A stretch of DNA of 64,000 nucleotides from Boudabousia tangfeifanii (GTDB lineage Bacteria; Actinomycetota; Actinomycetes; Actinomycetales; Actinomycetaceae): positions 1,984,001 through 2,048,000 of the forward strand of contig NZ_CP017812.1 in the NCBI RefSeq assembly GCF_001856685.1. The letters run 5' to 3'. A program made the translations under genes and the position numbers. How positions within the stretch are numbered: the stretch's first letter is position 1; each line of letters starts with the position of its first letter. Below, piece after piece: positions 24,314-33,032 of the stretch. Below the pieces are notes generated by a model, which made no database searches, was not told the DNA's origin, and saw only the letters and a list, made by a program, of their open reading frames with translations.

Positions 24314-25894
24314 TTAAGTCTGTGGAACTTTCAGATAGCCACTGCCCAAAGCGATTCGAATCGGCAATTCCAATTCGGCTGCCAAGGCGGGAACATCGGC
24401 CCCCAAAAGCTCGGAAAGTGCCACCGTAATCTGGGCAGCAGTCAGTTCCCCATCGCAAGCCCCATAGAAGGCCGCGAAATACTGTCCAACCGGCATCGTC
24501 TGGCCGGTCCGACCCGAACGCAACTGAATCACCGCTGGGTCCTCTTCACCGGGACGATAGAAACGCTCCTCGGTAACATCAGGCTGCACCTCGAACTTCT
24601 CATCCGAAAGCGCCAACGGGGTTTCCTGCCCACGACAATAGTTAGCGGCTGCAAAGAAGTTCTCTACATCTTGGCCCGAGGGCGGACGCCCATCCGGCAG
24701 TTTCTCAAACTGTTGCCAAGTGTCATCCGGGCTAATCTCAACTGCCGGCTTCTGGAAAGCCAAATAGCCAAAGCCCACCCCCGGGCTGGACTTGGCCTCG
24801 AAATACATCAAGTACTCGGTCAAACGTACATTGAAACGACCCGGGTTCTGGCGCGGATTAATGCCACCATCACGCAGCCACAAGTTGGCGTACTGGGCGG
24901 GCGAGAAAGTCTCACGCTGCAGCACAATCGCATCCAACTTCGGATCCACCCAGCTGGCTGGGCGATCTTCCCACGGGGCATCCGACAATAGCCAGTTGCC
25001 CAACATGACGGCCATCCCGCCGGGGGCGAGCACGCTCGGCAGGCCCTTGACCAGACCAGAAACAATGTCGTCATCAGCCATACCGCCGTCGCGGTACTGC
25101 ATGATCTTTTCCTCGTCCTCGATACCCGCAGCCGGGTTAATCACGAACGGTGGATTCGACACCAACAAGTCAATCTTTTCGCCCTTCAAAGGCTCCAACA
25201 TGCTACCCAAACGCAGCTCGATGAACACCGAATTCAAAGCCGCATTGAAAGCCGTCAAATCAAGGGCGCGTGCCGAAATATCGGTAGCAATCACGTTCTT
25301 GGCGTGACGAGCCGCCACAATCGCCTGAATCCCACAACCGCAACCCAAGTCCACGGCCAAGCCAACCTGCTTGCGGGGAGTTAAACGCAGCAACGACAAG
25401 GTGGCTCCACCCACCCCCAGCACATGATCTGGAAGCAACGGTTTGCCGGTAATTTCCTCACCCAAATCGGAAGTGATCCAGTATTCCCGCTTATGCCCAT
25501 CAAGGTCCACGCTAATCGGACGCAAATCGAAACGGGACTGCACGCTATCTTCCGAGGGCGAAACCGCCAGGCCAGACTCCAACAGAAAGTTGACGCCCGT
25601 GCGAGGCAGCGCATCCGCCACCTGCTGCCACGGCACCACATCGCCCAACATAAACAGGCGCACCAACGCCGCCAAACGAGCCGGAGCACCGCGCGTCAGC
25701 GAACGCAATTCCAGCTTGGCAGGCTCAATCAGCCCAAGTTCGAGGGCGTCCTGCGCGGCTGGGCTCAACAGTGCCGCAATATTTTCGGTGGTGAAACTCG
25801 CCAAATCACCACGGAAATCGCGCATCCGAGAATCATTCGAAACCCGGTAGAGCGAACCCGTGTGGGGCGAAGTGGAAGGCAAATCGTAGCTCAT
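24314..25894 (-). CDS. SAM-dependent methyltransferase (PrmC/RsmC-like core)
   Basis: The 526-residue protein has a Rossmann methyltransferase core in the middle: motif I AVDLGCGCGIQAI at about 190-200, then an acidic loop (ATDISARAL) and the NPPF motif (VSNPPFVINP) near 255, which marks enzymes that methylate a planar nitrogen in Gln, guanine or adenine. The N-terminal part (about 1-160) and the long C-terminal part (about 330-526) match a domain arrangement common in actinobacteria whose substrate is not established. It is 12 nt downstream of the LRV-domain membrane protein gene. The target could be rRNA or a protein; I cannot choose. Confidence 0.85.
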   Translation of the reverse strand: MSYDLPSTSPHTGSLYRVSNDSRMRDFRGDLASFTTENIAALLSPAAQDALELGLIEPAKLELRSLTRGAPARLAALVRLFMLGDVVPWQQVADALPRTGVNFLLESGLAVSPSEDSVQSRFDLRPISVDLDGHKREYWITSDLGEEITGKPLLPDHVLGVGGATLSLLRLTPRKQVGLAVDLGCGCGIQAIVAARHAKNVIATDISARALDLTAFNAALNSVFIELRLGSMLEPLKGEKIDLLVSNPPFVINPAAGIEDEEKIMQYRDGGMADDDIVSGLVKGLPSVLAPGGMAVMLGNWLLSDAPWEDRPASWVDPKLDAIVLQRETFSPAQYANLWLRDGGINPRQNPGRFNVRLTEYLMYFEAKSSPGVGFGYLAFQKPAVEISPDDTWQQFEKLPDGRPPSGQDVENFFAAANYCRGQETPLALSDEKFEVQPDVTEERFYRPGEEDPAVIQLRSGRTGQTMPVGQYFAAFYGACDGELTAAQITVALSELLGADVPALAAELELPIRIALGSGYLKVPQT

Positions 25895-25906
25895 AATGTT
25901 TCCCGT

Positions 25907-27037
25907 TTAGCGCTGACCGCTAGAGAAATCGGCTCGGCGCATCGAGAACTCTTTACCAGTTTGCATGTTCCAGCAAGTAACGCCCGAGCGTTCCATCGAG
26001 CACGCAAAGTGGCCAATCTTGGAAGAGCTACCGTAGTCCAAAGTGGGAAGACCATCGTGGATCTGACCCTTTGCCGGATCGTCACAAGTCTGTTGGGCGT
26101 CGCCATCCTTAGTGACCTTCATACCGAAGACACCAACACATGCGCCCGCGCCTTCCTTCGCGTAATCGCGGGTCACAATCGAACAATAAGCCTGATCGTT
26201 GTTGATGTAGCAGCCAATGTTCTGGGAAGGAGAAATAAAACCTGGGATTTCCTTCGCGTCAGCCGGTGCGGGGAAACGATCTGGAGCTTCCTGGGTTGGT
26301 TCGGGGCTGGCCTCTGGGGTTTCGTCCTCGGTCTCAACCGCAATCGTTGGCTCTTCCTTAGTTACCGCGTTCTCGTCCTCATTCGGGGTGGCGGTAGCGG
26401 CCGGCTTAACGCCGCCCGCATCAGAATCGGTGCCCTGTGAACCAGAACCACGTAAGAACGCGAATAGCAGGCCAAGCACCAAGGCAATCGCCAACAATAC
26501 CAACAGGATGATCAGCCAAACCTTCTTCTTAGATTCGCCCTCACCCTGCTCGGGGTTGTAATTTCCGGCAGCCCCAGCAGCAGCCGCAGCCACTCCCGCG
26601 CCACCAGCAACCTGTTCAAAAGGCATTGGTTGGAAACCGGCGCCAGCGCTACCAGCTCCCGCTTCCCCAGCAACCCCGGCGCTTCCAGCAGTGCCCGAAA
26701 CTCCCGCCCCGCCGGCGACCGAAGCGCCAGCAGCAGCACCCGCAGGGGCACCCGTCTGAGTCTGTGGAGCATAGTGGCCAGCGCTAGCAGCACCCGCAAC
26801 AGTACCTGCCGCAGTAGCCCCAGTGTGACCAGCCCGGCGTGCCGCCAAAGCCGCATCTACCGCCGGATCACGCAACGAACCAAGCCAAGTCAAAAGTTCA
26901 TCATAAGCAGCTGGATTCAGCGCAATCGTCGGACGCAAACCGGGGTAAGAGGCAGCGATCGAACGCAAATATTCCAAATCCACATTCGGGTCAGCTGCCG
27001 CCCGGGCAATCTGTTCAAAATCTTGCTGGTTGCTCAC
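25907..27037 (-). CDS. LRV-domain membrane protein with extracellular cysteine domain
   Basis: A 376-residue protein. Residues 5-70 match the variant leucine-rich domain found at the N-terminus of many actinobacterial proteins (ARAAADPNVDLEYLRSIAASYP). A linker rich in Gly and Ala follows, then one membrane helix (VWLIILLVLLAIALVLGLLF, about 190-210), a Pro-Glu-Thr-rich stretch and a C-terminal domain with five to six Cys (GCYINNDQAYC, GACVGVF, GHFACSMERSGVTCW). The same GHxAC...CW ending occurs in the lipoprotein at 43726. GTG 27037 is chosen because AAGGAG lies 7 nt upstream. The role is unknown; a wall or sensor protein is plausible. Confidence 0.8.
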   Translation of the reverse strand: MSNQQDFEQIARAAADPNVDLEYLRSIAASYPGLRPTIALNPAAYDELLTWLGSLRDPAVDAALAARRAGHTGATAAGTVAGAASAGHYAPQTQTGAPAGAAAGASVAGGAGVSGTAGSAGVAGEAGAGSAGAGFQPMPFEQVAGGAGVAAAAAGAAGNYNPEQGEGESKKKVWLIILLVLLAIALVLGLLFAFLRGSGSQGTDSDAGGVKPAATATPNEDENAVTKEEPTIAVETEDETPEASPEPTQEAPDRFPAPADAKEIPGFISPSQNIGCYINNDQAYCSIVTRDYAKEGAGACVGVFGMKVTKDGDAQQTCDDPAKGQIHDGLPTLDYGSSSKIGHFACSMERSGVTCWNMQTGKEFSMRRADFSSGQR

Positions 27038-27119
27038 TACTTGCTCCTTGTATAAGGCAACAGGGATATTTATCTTCTGCCTACAATACCCGAATTTTCT
27101 AAGCGTGCGCACCAAATAG

Positions 27120-27878
27120 CTAGCTACGAATCTCCAAATCCGTAAACCAGTTACGCCCCACCCGGCTCAAAGCGTCAGCGGCGCGAGCAAAGTCCGCATC
27201 CCAATTTCGATTTGCCATCAAACGTTGCACCACCGGCAAGGGAGCGCCCTCGGCACGCACCTTTTGCAAGGCAAAAACCCGAAAACCGAGCTGAGAAGCC
27301 CGCTGTGCAATCTCCACCTCTTGCCCCAAAAGTTCTGGGGTCAAAGTAAGTCGCACTTCAGCGTCCAAGCCGCTAGCCGCCAAAATTCGGGCCGACTCCC
27401 AAGCCTTTTCTCCAGAGTTCGCCACTTTAGTGAGCGCCGGGTAACACCCCGGAAAAGCTTTCAGGTCGAGGCCGACCCAATCCACCAGCCCCTGGTCAAG
27501 CAAAGTCGCCAATAGTCGCGGATAGGCCCCGGCGGTATGCAAACCCACCCGAAAACCTTGGGCGCGCACCTCTTTAATTGCGGCGATCAGTGCGGGACCT
27601 TGTCGGCAAGGCTCACCACCCGAAAACACCACCCCATCAAGCAAACCCTGGCGTTTAGCCAGTAGCTCTTGCACTTGAGACCATGGCACTTGGCCCGGCA
27701 TGCGCGGATCCCAGATCCCATTGTTATGACAGTAATAGCAACGCCAAGGACACCCCTGGGCAAAAACCGTCGCCACCAATTTGCCCGGCCAATCCACCAT
27801 CGAGCATTTGGTCAAGCCGGCGATCTCTAACCTCGAGGCGTCCTCGGCTAGCAAAACCCTGGCAGCTTTAGGCGCCAA
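27120..27878 (-). CDS. nrdG: Anaerobic ribonucleotide reductase activating enzyme
   Basis: Radical-SAM enzyme that makes the glycyl radical in NrdD. About 252 residues, with the iron-sulfur motif GCPWRCYYCHN (CX3CX2C) and the GGEP motif (SGGEPCRQGPAL). The start is uncertain: TTG 27878 overlaps the nrdD stop by 11 nt, and TTG 27854 is an alternative; the open frame continues to 27959 but that part lies inside nrdD. The gene follows nrdD directly, the usual order. Function secure, start not. Confidence 0.88.
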   Translation of the reverse strand: MAPKAARVLLAEDASRLEIAGLTKCSMVDWPGKLVATVFAQGCPWRCYYCHNNGIWDPRMPGQVPWSQVQELLAKRQGLLDGVVFSGGEPCRQGPALIAAIKEVRAQGFRVGLHTAGAYPRLLATLLDQGLVDWVGLDLKAFPGCYPALTKVANSGEKAWESARILAASGLDAEVRLTLTPELLGQEVEIAQRASQLGFRVFALQKVRAEGAPLPVVQRLMANRNWDADFARAADALSRVGRNWFTDLEIRS

Positions 27879-29772
27879 GGTGCGACACCACCGGCCCGTG
27901 GGCGAAAGCAGCAGCCTCGGTGAACGGCAAACGCTGACGGTACTCGCCCTGCTTACCAATATTGAACGAGGAAACGGGACGGAAGTAGCCCATCACGCGG
28001 GTCCAAACCTCACAGTAAACCGGCTCCGCCTCACTGCCACGCGCAGCCGCACACTGCGGACAAGTATGGTGTTCACCAGCCAAATAGCCGTGGTTCGGGC
28101 AAATCGAGAAAGTCGGAGTGATCGTAATATAAGGGGACCGGAAAGCGGTCAATGAACGCCGCACCAATTCTTTACACGCCTGCGCGTCCGAGACTCGCTG
28201 GTTCAGATACAAGTGAATCACGGTGCCGCCAGTGTATTTGGTCTGCAGTTCTTCCTGCCGCTCCTGCGCTTCGAAGGGGTCATCGGTAAAGCCCACGGGA
28301 AGTTGTGAAGAGTTCGTGTAATAAGGGTTCGTATCGGTGCCGGCCTGCAAAATATCCGGGAAGCGGCGGCGATCTTCCTTGGCAAAACGGTAAGTGGTGC
28401 CTTCCGCGGGGGTAGCTTCCAGGTTGTACATGTGCCCGGTTTCGTTTTGTAGACGCACCATTTCGTCACGAATGTAGTCGAGCAGTTCCACACACATTTG
28501 GTGGCCACGAGGATCGGTAATGTCGTACTCGTCCCCACTGAAATTGCGCACCATTTCGTTCATGCCGTTCACCCCGATGGTGGAAAAGTGATTATCGAGG
28601 GTGCCCAGGTAGCGTTTGGTGAAGGGGAACAGTCCAGTTTCCATGTGGTGGGAAATGACTTCACGCTTAAGTTCTAGGGTTTGGGCGGCTAGGTCAATTA
28701 GCTGGCCGAGGGCGGTGCGCAACCCGTCCAAGTCGCCGGCGTGCAGGTAGCCGAGGCGCGCCATGTTAATGGTAACCACCCCGATGGAGCCGGTTTGTTC
28801 GGCCGAGCCGAAGAGGCCATTGCCGCGTTTTAACAGTTCGCGCAGGTCGAGTTGGAGGCGGCAGCACATGGAACGGATCATGCCGGGGTCAAGTTCGGAG
28901 TTAATAAAGTTTTGGAAGTAGGGCAGCCCGTATTTGGCGGTCATTTCGAACAGCCGGTCGGCGTTTTCGCTGTCCCAGTCGAAATCGCGGGTGATGTTGT
29001 AGGTGGGGATGGGGAAGGTGAAAACGCGCCCGTCAGCATCACCCTCGGTCATTACTTCCATGAAGGCGCGGTTAATCAGGTCCATTTCTGGCTGCAACTG
29101 CCCGTAGGTGAAATCGCAGACTTCGCCGCCAATCAGCGGGTATTGTTCGGCCAGGTCGGCTGGACAGGTCCAGTCGAAGGTGAGGTTAGTGAAGGGAGTT
29201 TGGGTGCCCCAACGGGAGGGGACGTTAAGGTTAAAAATGAGTTCTTGCAGGTGCTGTTTAACCTGCTGGTAGTCAAGTTGGTCGAGGCGCACGAAGGGGG
29301 CCATGTAGGTGTCGAAGCTGGAGAAGGCTTGCGCGCCCGCCCACTCATTTTGGAGGGTGCCCAGGAAGTTGACGATTTGCCCCACTGCGGAGGAGAAATG
29401 TTTGGCGGGCCCGGCAGCGATGGCCCCTGGGACGCCGTTGAAACCCTGCTGGAGTAGGTCTTTGAGGGACCAGCCGGCACAGTATCCGGCGAACATGTCG
29501 AGGTCGTGAATGTGCAGGTCGCCTTCGCGGTGGGCACGGCCGGCCGCTGGCGGATAGATTTCTTCGAGCCAATAGTTAGCGACCATTTTCCCGGAGGTGT
29601 TTAGCATCATGCCGCCGAGACTGTAGCCTTGGTTGGCGTTGGCGTTGACTCGCCAATCACTACGGTCTAAATATTCGTTAATGGTGGTAATCGGGTCCAC
29701 TAGCACACGGGCTGGGGTGGCTTTCGTATCGAGGTCGGGAGTGGTTTTCGGGGCGTTAATGTCTAGGGACAT
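27868..29772 (-). CDS. nrdD: Anaerobic ribonucleoside-triphosphate reductase
   Basis: Glycyl-radical enzyme that makes dNTPs from NTPs without oxygen. The 634-residue protein has the zinc site CPNHGYLAGEHHTCPQC near the C-terminus and the radical region RVMGYFRP. It starts almost directly with the catalytic fold (VDPITTINEYLDRSDW), so the N-terminal ATP-cone of about 90 residues that gives dATP inhibition in E. coli NrdD is absent. ATG 29772 is chosen for AAGGAAG upstream; a TTG further upstream lacks one. Two NrdR boxes lie before it. nrdG overlaps its end. Confidence 0.95.
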   Translation of the reverse strand: MSLDINAPKTTPDLDTKATPARVLVDPITTINEYLDRSDWRVNANANQGYSLGGMMLNTSGKMVANYWLEEIYPPAAGRAHREGDLHIHDLDMFAGYCAGWSLKDLLQQGFNGVPGAIAAGPAKHFSSAVGQIVNFLGTLQNEWAGAQAFSSFDTYMAPFVRLDQLDYQQVKQHLQELIFNLNVPSRWGTQTPFTNLTFDWTCPADLAEQYPLIGGEVCDFTYGQLQPEMDLINRAFMEVMTEGDADGRVFTFPIPTYNITRDFDWDSENADRLFEMTAKYGLPYFQNFINSELDPGMIRSMCCRLQLDLRELLKRGNGLFGSAEQTGSIGVVTINMARLGYLHAGDLDGLRTALGQLIDLAAQTLELKREVISHHMETGLFPFTKRYLGTLDNHFSTIGVNGMNEMVRNFSGDEYDITDPRGHQMCVELLDYIRDEMVRLQNETGHMYNLEATPAEGTTYRFAKEDRRRFPDILQAGTDTNPYYTNSSQLPVGFTDDPFEAQERQEELQTKYTGGTVIHLYLNQRVSDAQACKELVRRSLTAFRSPYITITPTFSICPNHGYLAGEHHTCPQCAAARGSEAEPVYCEVWTRVMGYFRPVSSFNIGKQGEYRQRLPFTEAAAFAHGPVVSHLGA

Positions 29773-29852
29773 GACACTTCCTTGGGTTTTATGGTCTTGT
29801 TTTTTATCGGCTATTTGCGCCAATCAACATCTTGCCCCTAAACGCACCCAAA

Positions 29853-29868
29853 ACACACTATCTAGTGT
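29853..29868. promoter_or_regulatory. NrdR box 1
   Basis: ACACACTATCTAGTGT matches the NrdR consensus acaCwAtATaTwGtgt at 14 of 16 positions. About 80 nt upstream of nrdD. Confidence 0.8.
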
Positions 29869-29884
29869 TGCGTGTTGCCACCAA

Positions 29885-29900
29885 TCACTAGATAGTGTGT
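29885..29900. promoter_or_regulatory. NrdR box 2
   Basis: TCACTAGATAGTGTGT is the reverse complement of box 1 except at one position, centred 32 bp away (three helical turns), the paired arrangement NrdR uses for repression of nrd operons. The remaining 29901-30101 holds nothing I can name. Confidence 0.8.
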
Positions 29901-30101
29901 TTAACTTTGGGACGTTGGTCCAGTTTCAGCTTGGGCTTTCCCAGTTTTCCCTTAAAGTGATTGGCTTTATTTCATCCCAGTTGCATCCACAGGTCTGGTA
30001 GCCTCTGAGGAGTTTGCCATCGCCAAAAGAGTGTTTACTAAAGAATGCTTACTTTTGAGAGTGGAAATGCTATTCACCCTTGGTCGATAGCTAAAAATTC
30101 G

Positions 30102-31004
30102 CTATCGCACTAGCTTATCGATGGCTCGCAGTACCAGGGTGGTCAGCCCGCCAACCGAGGCAGCGATCCCAATTTGAGCCACGAAACGAGCATGGTTGCA
30201 TCCTTGCGCCAAGTACTCGATGGCGTGCACAAGGTTTTTATCGCCTGCCAAGGGCAGGAAGGAGTTGATTTCCCACAGGACGTAGCTCATGGCAAGTAGG
30301 CCAACGAGGGCAAGGATCCAGCCGACCCAGCCAAGTACCATTTGGAGTTTTTGGTCAAAGTTGGAGCGTCGGTTCGCGTCTGTATCTTCTAGGGGTGAGA
30401 GCAGCATGCCCCAAGCGCCAGCGATCATGATGGCAGCTAGCACATCAGCTAGTCGATGCCACCCATTGACTACGGTGGCAATCCCTACCAGCGATACCCA
30501 TAATGTCCCTACCAAAGCGGCCGTCGAGCGCCAGGAACGATTAACTACCATCACTAGCGCCACTGCCACGGCAGCCGCCGCAGCCGTATGCCCAGAAGGT
30601 AAGGAGTTTTTCAGGGCGTAGGTAATCGATAGGGCGGGACGATAAAAAATGAAGTGTTTGAGCAGTTGCACGCTACCAATCGTCAAGCCGATTTCAAGAC
30701 CGGCACGCACGCCCAAAAGCCAGCGCCTGCGCCAAAGTGCCACCACGGCCACAAACACCCCGATGACACCAATAGTCCAACCGGAGACTAGCCATAGGAC
30801 TGACTCGTCAAATCCACGAAAATCATCTTTCAGATGGGTGGCGCTATCCATGGAAAACTCGTCCACAGCTTGCCCAAGTTTCGTGGTGACAGCCGCGTAC
30901 CAAAGTAGCCAGGTGCCAAGGAAACCAGCTAACGCTTTCGAGAAGCGCACCAAGTAGCGCCGCCAATTGGCGCGATCTGGTCTGCTGGTTCTGATCTGGG
31001 GCAT
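30102..31004 (-). CDS. PAP2-family membrane phosphatase
   Basis: Lipid or undecaprenyl-pyrophosphate phosphatase-like membrane protein of 300 residues with about six helices. PAP2 signature parts are visible: KHFIFYRP (first motif, one residue shorter than KX6RP), SLPSGHT (second motif) and GWHRLADV (third, His and Asp present; the preceding SR is replaced). This suggests an active phosphatase, although the altered motifs leave room for a transport-only role. There is no ribosome binding site; TACGCT ends 6 nt before the ATG, a leaderless arrangement. It stands alone. Confidence 0.82.
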   Translation of the reverse strand: MPQIRTSRPDRANWRRYLVRFSKALAGFLGTWLLWYAAVTTKLGQAVDEFSMDSATHLKDDFRGFDESVLWLVSGWTIGVIGVFVAVVALWRRRWLLGVRAGLEIGLTIGSVQLLKHFIFYRPALSITYALKNSLPSGHTAAAAAVAVALVMVVNRSWRSTAALVGTLWVSLVGIATVVNGWHRLADVLAAIMIAGAWGMLLSPLEDTDANRRSNFDQKLQMVLGWVGWILALVGLLAMSYVLWEINSFLPLAGDKNLVHAIEYLAQGCNHARFVAQIGIAASVGGLTTLVLRAIDKLVR

Positions 31005-31010
31005 GGCTTA

Positions 31011-31016
31011 AGCGTA
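31011..31016 (-). promoter_or_regulatory. -10 box of a probable leaderless promoter for the PAP2 gene
   Basis: TACGCT, 6 nt before the ATG, with TTAAGA 17 nt upstream as the -35 element. Confidence 0.45.
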
Positions 31017-31172
31017 TCAGCCGTTTTCATTTTTCTTAACCAGTTTGTGCCTTTTCCCTCGCAGCGTGAAACAAACCATGCCACCACAGAACCGCTACCG
31101 TTTTCGCTAAAAAGGCCACTAGGTCACGCCCCAGCTAAAGCTAGCTCCCCCCTGCGTCTCAATGACAGCGCG

Positions 31173-31274
31173 AACCCCGCGGCGGGAGGTAATCGCCACG
31201 GGGTTCAACCATCTCAAGTGCCACTAGCGGTTAGCGCTTGAGACATTGGCGGCATTTGGTGAGGAGTGCCGCCA
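31173..31274 (-). terminator. Hairpins ending the oligopeptide transporter operon
   Basis: TGGCGGCA/TGCCGCCA (31247-31254 and 31267-31274) lies 10 nt after the operon's last stop, and AACCCCGCGGCG/CGCCACGGGGTT (31173-31184 and 31194-31205) farther on. No long T run; the pair probably ends transcription or protects the 3' end. Confidence 0.55.
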
Positions 31275-31283
31275 GGTTTTCGG

Positions 31284-33032
31284 TTATAGCAAGCCGGCTC
31301 CAGGGACGGCTTCGATTAGATCGCGAGTGTAAGCTTGCCTCGGGTTAGCGAAGATGTCATCACTCGGGCCAGCCTCAACCAACTTGCCTGATTCCATTAC
31401 CACCACGTCGTCAGCGATCTGACGAACTACCGCAAGGTCGTGAGTAATGAATAGGTAGGACAAGCCTAGTTGGGCTTGCAGGTCGTTAAGGATTTCCAAA
31501 ATCTGGTCCTGCACCAGCACGTCGAGGGCGCTAACGGCCTCGTCCAAAACAATCAGTTCTGGGTTCAAGGCCAAAGCACGAGCGATCGCCACACGCTGAC
31601 GCTGACCGCCGGAGAGTTCGTTCGGGTAACGACGCATCGCCGACTTCGGCAAGGAAACCTGGTCCAAAAGCTCAGCAACACGCTTTTCGCGCTCGGAGCG
31701 ATTACCCACCTTGTGGACCTTCAACGGTTCTTCGATGCAACGGTAAATCGAGTACATCGGGTCTAGGGAACCGTACGGGTTCTGGAACACCACCTGCATC
31801 TTGCGACGCATATTGAATAGGTCGCGCTTGGACATGGTGGAGGTTTCTTCCCCGTTAAAGAAGATCTTGCCCGAGGTGGGCTTTAGCAGACCCAGAACCA
31901 TGTTCGCGACGGTGGATTTACCGGAACCGGATTCACCCACTACCGCCAGGGTGGTGCCGCGGCGGAGGTTGAAGGAAACGTCATCGACGGCTTTGAGGTG
32001 CTTGTTCTTACCCTTGGCACCGCGAATTTCGAAGACCTTGGAAAGGTGCTGAATCTCAACAATATTTTCTTTGGAAACCGAACCCATGCCAGCGCCGATA
32101 CGTTCGTCCTCGGCCAGCTGGATGCCGGCGGCATGAGCTGACTGGATGCGCTGGGATGCCAGCGAAGGAGCTGCCTGCACCAAACGCTTGGTGTACGGGT
32201 GCTTCGGGTCGCGCAAGATTTCTAGGGAAGGACCGGACTCGACGACGCGACCACGGTGCATTACCACTAGGTGTTCAGCGCGCTCGGCAGCCAAACCAAG
32301 GTCGTGAGTAATGAACAGCACAGCCGTGTTGTGATCGCGGGTCAACGTGGCTAGGTGGTCGAGGATGGTGCGCTGCACAGTCACGTCCAAGGCCGAGGTC
32401 GGTTCGTCCGCAATCAACAACTTCGGATTTGCGGCCATACCAATAGCGATCAGAGCACGCTGACGCATACCGCCGGAGAACTCGTGGGGGTACTGCTTGG
32501 CGCGACGAGCTGCATCAGGTAGACCCGCTTCTTCCAACAACTTGGTGACCTTATCGAAGGTCTTGCCTTCACCGGTCACATTGTTGGCCTTAAGCGCTTC
32601 GGCTACCTGGAAACCAATGGTCCACACTGGGTTCAGGTTGGACATGGGGTCCTGAGGCACCTTGCCAATCTGGGAGCCGCGCAGCTCGATGAATTCTTTT
32701 TCGCTGGCGTGCGTGATATCGCGGCCGTCGAACAGAATCTTGCCGCCCACGACCTTACCGGTGCCCGGCAGAAGGCCGTTAACCGCTGCTGCCGTGGTGG
32801 ACTTACCCGAACCGGATTCACCTACGATAGCCACGGTTTGGCCAGGGTAAATAGTCAGGTTGGCTTTGCGGACCGCAGGGACCACACCAGTGGAAGAGCG
32901 GAACTCAATATCCAGATTTTTGATTTCTAGCAAAGGCTTTACGTTGCCGCGGTATTGATTGTCTGGGTGGACAATCGTCTCCTCGGTTTCGTTTACCTGG
33001 GCATCTTGGTGGTTCATTGTCATGTCGGTCAC
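31284..33032 (-). CDS. Oligopeptide ABC transporter, fused double ATPase
   Basis: Drives import of peptides; it joins the OppD- and OppF-like ATPases in a single 582-residue chain. Each half has a Walker A (GESGSGKSTTAAAV and GESGSGKSTVANMV) and a signature (FSGGMRQRALIAIG and LSGGQRQRVAIARA). The first half carries the OppD-like insertion ending with KHPYTKRLVQAAPSL and the second ends YTRDLIEAVPG. Start GTG 33032 overlaps the permease stop by GTGA, so coupling is tight. Fused forms are common in actinobacteria. Substrate size cannot be read from the sequence; dipeptides are possible too. Confidence 0.93.
   Translation of the reverse strand: MTDMTMNHQDAQVNETEETIVHPDNQYRGNVKPLLEIKNLDIEFRSSTGVVPAVRKANLTIYPGQTVAIVGESGSGKSTTAAAVNGLLPGTGKVVGGKILFDGRDITHASEKEFIELRGSQIGKVPQDPMSNLNPVWTIGFQVAEALKANNVTGEGKTFDKVTKLLEEAGLPDAARRAKQYPHEFSGGMRQRALIAIGMAANPKLLIADEPTSALDVTVQRTILDHLATLTRDHNTAVLFITHDLGLAAERAEHLVVMHRGRVVESGPSLEILRDPKHPYTKRLVQAAPSLASQRIQSAHAAGIQLAEDERIGAGMGSVSKENIVEIQHLSKVFEIRGAKGKNKHLKAVDDVSFNLRRGTTLAVVGESGSGKSTVANMVLGLLKPTSGKIFFNGEETSTMSKRDLFNMRRKMQVVFQNPYGSLDPMYSIYRCIEEPLKVHKVGNRSEREKRVAELLDQVSLPKSAMRRYPNELSGGQRQRVAIARALALNPELIVLDEAVSALDVLVQDQILEILNDLQAQLGLSYLFITHDLAVVRQIADDVVVMESGKLVEAGPSDDIFANPRQAYTRDLIEAVPGAGLL

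Noticed and set aside
24026..26440. Two long plus-strand frames opposite topA, the methyltransferase and the LRV-domain gene
   Set aside because: Shadows of well-supported genes on the minus strand with no start signals of their own.
29901..30101. Small RNA or gene between the nrdD promoter and PAP2 gene
   Set aside because: No frame, strong hairpin with T run, or promoter pair could be supported.
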